NCBI RefSeq assembly: GCF_900111835.1 | Contig: NZ_FOJP01000014.1 | Coordinates: 124,001 to 188,000, forward strand | Reading direction: 5' to 3' | DNA from: Metapseudomonas otitidis | GTDB taxonomy: Bacteria > Pseudomonadota > Gammaproteobacteria > Pseudomonadales > Pseudomonadaceae | DNA length: 64,000 nucleotides | In this document: piece after piece, positions 59,393-64,000 of the stretch | Position numbering within the stretch: the stretch's first letter is position 1 | Layout of the letters: every line of letters begins with the position of its first letter | Notes under the pieces: model-generated | What the model was told of the DNA's origin: nothing | The model's input: the letters and a program-made list of their open reading frames with translations, nothing else | Database searches by the model: none | Translations under genes and position numbers: made by a program

Positions 59393-61216
59393 ATGGGCAA
59401 CCATGCAGACGAAAGCATCTATCGCCGTGCATTCGAATCGTCCTCGGTAGGCTTGGCCCTGCTGGGGCTGGACGGCCGCATCCAGCACATCAACCGGGCC
59501 CTGGTGGAGATGCTCGGGCAACCCGCAGCCGACCTGCTCGGCACCTCACTGGACGCCCTGCTGCACCCGCGCGACCGCCATGCGGTCCTCCGCGCCTTCG
59601 ACCGGGCGCAGCGCCAACATGAGGACCTGGAGTGCGGCGAGGTGCGCTTGGCCACCTCGGCAGCCACACCCCAATGGCTGCACCTGGGCCTGCGCATGGT
59701 CGAGGACGACCATGGCCAGCCCACCCATTACCTGGTGCGCCTGCAACTGCCCCTGGGGCATCGCCAGCGTGCCGAACAGATGTACCTGCTGAGCTACGCC
59801 CTGGACTACACCGCCGACGGGGTGCTGCTGCTGGATGGCGAGCGGCACATCCGCTACCTCAACGAGGCGGCCTGCCGCCTCACCGGGCAGCCACGCCACC
59901 GCTTGCTGGGCCAGTCCCTGTCCCAGGTCCTCGCGCCGCTGGCCGGCAAGCTGGCGGACCTGCTGGCCGACGACGAGAGCCTGCAGGAGGCAGTGGAGAG
60001 CCAGCGCATCCTCAGCTGCGAACTGCAGGTGCCCGACGAGGACTCGCCGCGCTACGTCACCCTCCAGTTCAGCCACTTCCACTACAACCAGCGCCCCTAC
60101 AGCCTGGCGCTGATCCACGACTTCACCGAGCAGCGGCGCATCGCCGACGCCCTGCTGCGCAACGAGCGGCAGTTCCGCGCGCTGATCGAGAACACCCCCG
60201 ACGCCATCGGCCGGCTGACCCCCGACTTCCGCCTAATCTACGCCAACCCGGCCCTGGAGGCGCTGTGCCGCCTGCCCCTGGTGGAAGCCCGCGGCCGCCC
60301 GGCACGGGAAGCCTTCGGCGACAACTCGCAGGTCGACATCATGGCCGACCTGGTGCGCGAGGTGGCCGCCACCGGCGAGTCCATGGAGGAGGAACTGATC
60401 CACGGCATCGACGGCCCGAGCGACCAGCAGATCCACTACCTCATGCAACTGGTGCCGGAGCGCAATGCCGAGGGCGAGGTGACCAGCGTCATCTCCGTGG
60501 CCCGCGACATCAGCGGCATCCGCAAGGCCGAACGGCGCCTGGCGGCCAGCAACCGCCAGCTGCGCGAGCTGTCCAGCCGCCGGGAAAGCGCCCGCGAGGA
60601 GGAGCGCAAGCTGATCGCCCGGGAAATCCACGACGAACTCGGCCAGCACCTCACCGCCCTGCGCATGGGCATCTCCCTGCTGCGCCTGCGGCACGGCGAG
60701 CAGGCACCGGGGCTCGGCGAGGGCGTGGAGCGGCTCATGGCCCTGTGCGACCGCACCATCGGCGTGGTTCGCTCCATCGCCACCAGCCTGCGGCCCGCCG
60801 CCCTCAACATGGGCCTGTACCCCGCACTGGAATGGCTGATCGACGAATTCCGCAGCCACCACACGCAGATCGCCTGCGAGCTGGTGGCCCACAGCGGCGC
60901 GCCGGCGCTGGACGACAGCCAGGCCACCACCGCCTTCCGCATCGTCCAGGAGGCGCTGACCAACATCGCCCGCCATTCCGGCGCCAGCCGCGCGGTGATC
61001 AGCCTGGAGCGGCTCGACGACCGCTACGTGCTGGACATCACCGACAACGGCCACGGCTTCGACCCGACCAAGGTCGGCAAGCGCTCCCTGGGCCTGGCCG
61101 GCATGCGCGAGCGCGGCACCAGCCTGGGCGGCGAGGTGGTGATCTTCAGCCACCCGGGCCAGGGCACCACGGTGCAGGCCACCTTCCCCGTCAACGAGCC
61201 TTCGGAGTCCCCATGA
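59393..61216 (+). CDS. PAS-containing sensor histidine kinase (NarL-partner type)
   Basis: A 607-residue soluble kinase. Three PAS domains (about 8-115, 130-245 and 260-385) precede a HisKA_3 dimerisation domain with phosphoacceptor His413 (REIHDELGQH) and a HATPase domain (DNGHGFDP, GLAGMRERG). No membrane helices, so a cytoplasmic cue such as redox state or a small ligand is likely. The start is ATG at 59393 after GGGGGA; a GTG 15 bases earlier is the alternative. Its stop overlaps the response regulator start. Confidence 0.9.
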   Translation: MGNHADESIYRRAFESSSVGLALLGLDGRIQHINRALVEMLGQPAADLLGTSLDALLHPRDRHAVLRAFDRAQRQHEDLECGEVRLATSAATPQWLHLGLRMVEDDHGQPTHYLVRLQLPLGHRQRAEQMYLLSYALDYTADGVLLLDGERHIRYLNEAACRLTGQPRHRLLGQSLSQVLAPLAGKLADLLADDESLQEAVESQRILSCELQVPDEDSPRYVTLQFSHFHYNQRPYSLALIHDFTEQRRIADALLRNERQFRALIENTPDAIGRLTPDFRLIYANPALEALCRLPLVEARGRPAREAFGDNSQVDIMADLVREVAATGESMEEELIHGIDGPSDQQIHYLMQLVPERNAEGEVTSVISVARDISGIRKAERRLAASNRQLRELSSRRESAREEERKLIAREIHDELGQHLTALRMGISLLRLRHGEQAPGLGEGVERLMALCDRTIGVVRSIATSLRPAALNMGLYPALEWLIDEFRSHHTQIACELVAHSGAPALDDSQATTAFRIVQEALTNIARHSGASRAVISLERLDDRYVLDITDNGHGFDPTKVGKRSLGLAGMRERGTSLGGEVVIFSHPGQGTTVQATFPVNEPSESP

Positions 61217-61842
61217 CCCGCATCCTCATTGCCGACGACCACGCCATCATGCGCGGCGGCCTCAAGCAGCTGATCGAGTTCGACGCCCGCCTGCAGGTGG
61301 CAGCCGAAGCGGAGAACGGCGCCCAGGTGCTGGAGCAGCTGCGGGCGGAGGAATTCGACCTGCTGCTGCTGGACATGAGCATGCCCGGGCTCAGCGGCGA
61401 GGACCTGATCAGCCGCGTGCACGGCCGCTACCCGCGCCTGCCGATCCTGGTGCTGAGCATGCACAACGAGGCGCAGATCGCCCAACGCGCCCTGCGTGCC
61501 GGGGCCAGCGGCTACCTGACCAAGGACCACAACCCGGAAACCCTGCTGGCTGCCATCCACCGGGTGGCCAGCGGCGGCCGCTACCTCGACCCGCGCATCG
61601 CCGAGCAGCTCGCCTTCGCCAGCAGCAGCCCCACGGACGACGCGGCCGCTCAGCTCTCCGACCGCGAGTTCCAGATCCTCCGCCTGCTGGCCCAGGGCCT
61701 CAGCGTCAACCAGATCGCCGACCAGCTGGTGATCAGCAACAAGACCGTCAGCACCCACAAGACCCGGCTGATGGAGAAGATGGGCTTCACCTGCAACGCC
61801 GACATCATCAAGTACGCCATGACCCACGGCCTGACGGCCTGA
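61213..61842 (+). CDS. LuxR-type response regulator, partner of the PAS kinase
   Basis: A 209-residue NarL/FixJ-type regulator with acidic pocket IADDH, phosphoacceptor Asp54 (LLLDMSMPGL), Lys in LTKDHN and a C-terminal LuxR helix-turn-helix (LSDREFQILRLLAQGLSVNQ). ATGA overlap with the kinase stop couples the pair. Targets are unknown; the 8-bp dyad downstream at 61890-61928 is one candidate. Confidence 0.92.
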   Translation: MTRILIADDHAIMRGGLKQLIEFDARLQVAAEAENGAQVLEQLRAEEFDLLLLDMSMPGLSGEDLISRVHGRYPRLPILVLSMHNEAQIAQRALRAGASGYLTKDHNPETLLAAIHRVASGGRYLDPRIAEQLAFASSSPTDDAAAQLSDREFQILRLLAQGLSVNQIADQLVISNKTVSTHKTRLMEKMGFTCNADIIKYAMTHGLTA

Positions 61843-61844
61843 CC

Positions 61845-61875
61845 GGGCCGTCTGCCCCGCCACATCCGACGGCCC
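61845..61875 (+). terminator. Hairpin after the two-component pair
   Basis: GGGCCGTC (61845-61852) pairs with GACGGCCC (61868-61875) around a 15-base loop, without T-tract. Confidence 0.45.
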
Positions 61876-61889
61876 GCCATCACGCGGCC

Positions 61890-61928
61890 CCTCGGGAAAT
61901 CCCTACAAAAAAGCAGGATGTCCCGAGG
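61890..61928. promoter_or_regulatory. Inverted repeat upstream of the chemosensory cluster
   Basis: CCTCGGGA (61890-61897) and TCCCGAGG (61921-61928) form a perfect 8-bp dyad around a 23-base AT-richer centre, 108 bases before the MCP start. Could be an operator or an RNA stem. Confidence 0.35.
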
Positions 61929-62035
61929 CCATCACCGGGATAGGACGATAGGGCCGATCACGCCCCGCGCCCATGCTGGACACAACCCCGCAACGCATTG
62001 CCGCTGCGGGTCGAGTGTCCTCAAGGAGCGCGACC

Positions 62036-63211
62036 GTGACGAGCCCGAACCCTACTTCCAGCGTCCCCTGGCTGCCCATCGCACTCTGCGGTGCCGGTTG
62101 CGCGGTGCTGTTCTGGACGGCCAGCCAGTTCCCCTCCCCGGCCTGGGCCCTGGCGGCCGTGGCGCCCACGCTGCTGCTGTGGGTCGTCATCGCCCAGCGT
62201 GACGGCGCCCACCAGCAGGCCCTGCACCGCACCCATGACGAGGCCCTGGCCGAAGGTGCCCGCCAGGAGGCCGAGCGCCATGTACAGGGGCTGCCGGAGC
62301 TGTGCACCCGCATCGCCCCCATCTGGTCGGCCCAGATCGAATCCGCCCGCCACCAGACCCAGACCGCCATCGAAGCCCTCGCCGAGCGCTTCGCCCGCCT
62401 CGCCGGCCGCATCAGCGACGCCGTCTCCAGCGGCATGCAGGCCGACAGCGATGCCCTGGTCACCCTGCTGGCCCAGAGCGAAGTGGAGCTGGAAGACATC
62501 GTCAGCCAGCTGCGCCTGGCGCTCTCCAGCAAGGAGAGCCTGCTGCAGGAGGTGGAGCGGCTGAACAGCTACACCGCCCAGCTGCGCACCATGGCCAAGG
62601 AAGTGGGCGACGTGGCCAAGCAGACCAACCTGCTGGCCCTCAACGCCGCCATCGAAGCCGCCCGCGCCGGTGAAGCCGGACGCGGCTTCGCCGTGGTCGC
62701 CGACGAAGTGCGCAAGCTCTCCACCCTCTCCGAGGAAACCGGCAAGCGCATCGGCGACACCATAGAGACCGTCAGTGGCGCCATCGAGCGCACCCTGCAG
62801 GTCTCCAACGAACACGCCACCCGCGATGCCGGAACCCTGGAGAACGCCAGCCAGGTGATCCGCCAGGTGATCGCCCAGTTCCGCTCCGGCGCCACCCGCC
62901 TGGTGGAACAGGGCAACGCCCTGCGCAACGACAACGCCGTGGTCGGCGAGGAAATCTCCGAGGTGCTGGTGGCCCTGCAGTTCCAGGACCGGGTCAGCCA
63001 GATGCTCGGCCACATGCGCGACGACATCAGCCGCCTGGCCCAGCACCTGGAGGAGGACGACGCCCGCCACGTGGACGCCCGCTCCTGGCTCGACGAGCTC
63101 TCCCGCACCTACACCACCCCCGAACAGCACGCCATCCACCAAGGCCGCAAGAGCAGCCAAAGCACCGCCAGTGGCGCCAGCGACTCCGCTTCCGACATCA
63201 CCTTCTTCTGA
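62036..63211 (+). CDS. Methyl-accepting chemotaxis protein without sensor domain
   Basis: A 391-residue chemoreceptor. Two adjacent membrane helices (about 13-30 and 36-51) are joined by a very short loop, so there is no periplasmic ligand domain; a long cytoplasmic coiled coil carries the hairpin tip [20 protein letters not shown]. The C terminus ends ITFF. The start is GTG at 62036 with AAGGAG 8 bases upstream; the frame is open further upstream without a ribosome site. First gene of an MCP-cheY-STAS-cheA cluster. Confidence 0.9.
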   Translation: MTSPNPTSSVPWLPIALCGAGCAVLFWTASQFPSPAWALAAVAPTLLLWVVIAQRDGAHQQALHRTHDEALAEGARQEAERHVQGLPELCTRIAPIWSAQIESARHQTQTAIEALAERFARLAGRISDAVSSGMQADSDALVTLLAQSEVELEDIVSQLRLALSSKESLLQEVERLNSYTAQLRTMAKEVGDVAKQTNLLALNAAIEAARAGEAGRGFAVVADEVRKLSTLSEETGKRIGDTIETVSGAIERTLQVSNEHATRDAGTLENASQVIRQVIAQFRSGATRLVEQGNALRNDNAVVGEEISEVLVALQFQDRVSQMLGHMRDDISRLAQHLEEDDARHVDARSWLDELSRTYTTPEQHAIHQGRKSSQSTASGASDSASDITFF

Positions 63212-63220
63212 GGACAGATC

Positions 63221-63589
63221 ATGGCCAAGACCATTCTCATCGTCGACGACTCCGCCTCCATCCGCCAGGTGGTGGGCATGACCTTGAAAAACGCCGGCTA
63301 CGACGTGCTCGAAGGCGTCGACGGCAAGGACGCGCTGACCAAGCTGGACGGCCGCAAGGTCCACCTGATCATCAGCGACGTGAACATGCCGAACATGGAC
63401 GGCCTCACCTTCCTGAGGAACGTCAAGCAACTGGCGGCCTACAAGTTCACCCCCGTGATCATGCTCACCACCGAGGCCGGCGACGCCATGAAGTCCGAAG
63501 GCCAGGCCGCCGGGGCCAAGGCCTGGGTGGTCAAGCCCTTCCAGCCGGCCCAGATGCTGACGGCCGTTTCCAAGCTGATCCTGCCGTGA
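63221..63589 (+). CDS. cheY: CheY-like response regulator
   Basis: A 122-residue single-domain receiver with acidic pair VDDS, phosphoacceptor Asp53 (ISDVNMPNMDG), Thr in MLTTEA and Lys in VKPFQP. Single-domain regulators next to CheA pass the signal to a motor or other target. GAGGA precedes the ATG. It follows the MCP gene by 9 bases. Confidence 0.92.
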   Translation: MAKTILIVDDSASIRQVVGMTLKNAGYDVLEGVDGKDALTKLDGRKVHLIISDVNMPNMDGLTFLRNVKQLAAYKFTPVIMLTTEAGDAMKSEGQAAGAKAWVVKPFQPAQMLTAVSKLILP

Positions 63590-63602
63590 TCGGGAGACTG
63601 TC

Positions 63603-63908
63603 ATGAGCACCCTGGAATCCCCCGATGGCAGCCGCCGCCTGGCCCTGGACAGCGCGCTGACCATCTACACCGCCGCCGACACCAAGCTGCTGCTGGCCAA
63701 CGCCCTGCAAGGCGCCGTGGCCCTGCACCTGGACCTCAGCGCCATCGAGGAAGTGGATTGCGCCGGCCTGCAGCTGCTGCTGGCAGCCTGCCAGGAGGCT
63801 CGGCGCCAACACGTCAACCTCAGCCTCGAAGGGGCCAGCCCGGCCATGACCGAGATCCTGCAACTGAGCGGCCTGCGTGAACTGCTCCCCATCGGAGGGC
63901 TGCACTGA
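63603..63908 (+). CDS. STAS domain protein
   Basis: A 101-residue STAS (SpoIIAA-like) domain. The segment LHLDLSAIEEVDCAGLQLLLAA holds the loop where anti-sigma-factor antagonists carry a phosphorylatable Ser/Thr; here that position reads Cys-Ala-Gly. GGGAGA precedes the ATG. Its stop overlaps the cheA start by one base. STAS proteins are part of several non-flagellar or accessory chemosensory clusters. Confidence 0.87.
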   Translation: MSTLESPDGSRRLALDSALTIYTAADTKLLLANALQGAVALHLDLSAIEEVDCAGLQLLLAACQEARRQHVNLSLEGASPAMTEILQLSGLRELLPIGGLH

Positions 63909-64000
63909 TGAACCTCGACAGCGTGATCGGCACCTTCATCGCCGAAAGCCGGGAACTGCTGCAGCAGATGGAAGACGCCCTGCTGCAGATCGAGCAATCC
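63908..64000 (+). CDS. cheA: Chemotaxis histidine kinase CheA, 5' end only
   Basis: Only the first 31 codons are in the window (MNLDSVIGTF, then IAESRELLQQMEDALLQIEQ), the start of a CheA Hpt domain before its phosphorylated His. The gene runs off the right edge. Its ATG overlaps the STAS stop by one base. With the upstream MCP, CheY and STAS genes it forms a chemosensory operon distinct from the main flagellar set. Confidence 0.75.
   Translation, partial: MNLDSVIGTFIAESRELLQQMEDALLQIEQS

Noticed and set aside
1-64000. tRNA, rRNA, insertion sequences, integrases, prophage genes and toxin-antitoxin pairs
   Set aside because: None was found on reading both strands; no transposase or integrase motifs and no tRNA-like T-loop with CCA end were seen.

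Overview
The window is a GC-rich (about two thirds by eye), gene-dense chromosomal segment of a gammaproteobacterium, almost certainly Pseudomonas or a close relative. The grounds are OprD-type porins, Crc/Hfq-type CA motifs at catabolic starts, the ech-vdh-fcs-aat-acd ferulate order known from Pseudomonas putida, and abundant LysR/TetR/GntR regulators and two-component systems. I see no rRNA, tRNA, CRISPR array, insertion sequence or prophage.

Layout. 1-330: structured non-coding stretch with a strong terminator. 331-6642: cytochrome c5-like protein, a soluble FIST-domain chemoreceptor, and an mgtC-mgtA magnesium operon behind a long leader. 6643-11180: an AT-hook-like protein with palindromes in front of it, then a divergent set of GNAT/C39 peptidase-like protein, RLAN/RimK ATP-grasp ligase, CorA-like protein and a 42-residue membrane protein. 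11231-15598: EamA transporter, TIM-barrel isomerase, IclR regulator and OprD porin. 15761-20928: EAL phosphodiesterase, two small membrane proteins, a LuxR-type response regulator and a hybrid kinase. 21122-25771: Gly/Ser-rich secreted protein, then a DUF2946/TonB receptor/PepSY metal-uptake operon. 25973-31072: agmatine operon (two agmatine deiminases, one Tat-exported; N-carbamoylputrescine amidase; polyamine-type binding protein) with a divergent LysR. 31123-35185: DUF3313 lipoprotein and a sulfatase/outer-membrane/TetR operon. 35567-45772: complete ferulate operon plus an aromatic-acid transporter and OprD porin. 45895-52228: operon for a NylB/EstB-type serine hydrolase, porin, polyamine-type binding protein, DUF3237 protein and MFS carrier, with a divergent TetR. 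52235-57702: vanR-vanAB and two short-chain dehydrogenases with a LysR. 57826-64000: binding protein, alpha/beta hydrolase, a PAS kinase/LuxR regulator pair and the start of a chemosensory cluster (MCP, CheY, STAS, CheA) cut by the window end.

How the genes fit together. Porins and MFS carriers bring phenolic acids in. Fcs, Ech and Vdh convert feruloyl-CoA to vanillin and vanillate, and VanAB demethylates vanillate to protocatechuate. The agmatine operon turns agmatine into putrescine. A hydrolase that may cleave amides, encoded beside a second polyamine-type binding protein, lies between the ferulate and vanillate genes. This suggests, as inference only, that the region is a catabolic island for plant hydroxycinnamoyl-polyamine amides such as feruloyl-agmatine or feruloyl-putrescine. 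CA motifs in front of seven starts suggest common catabolite repression.
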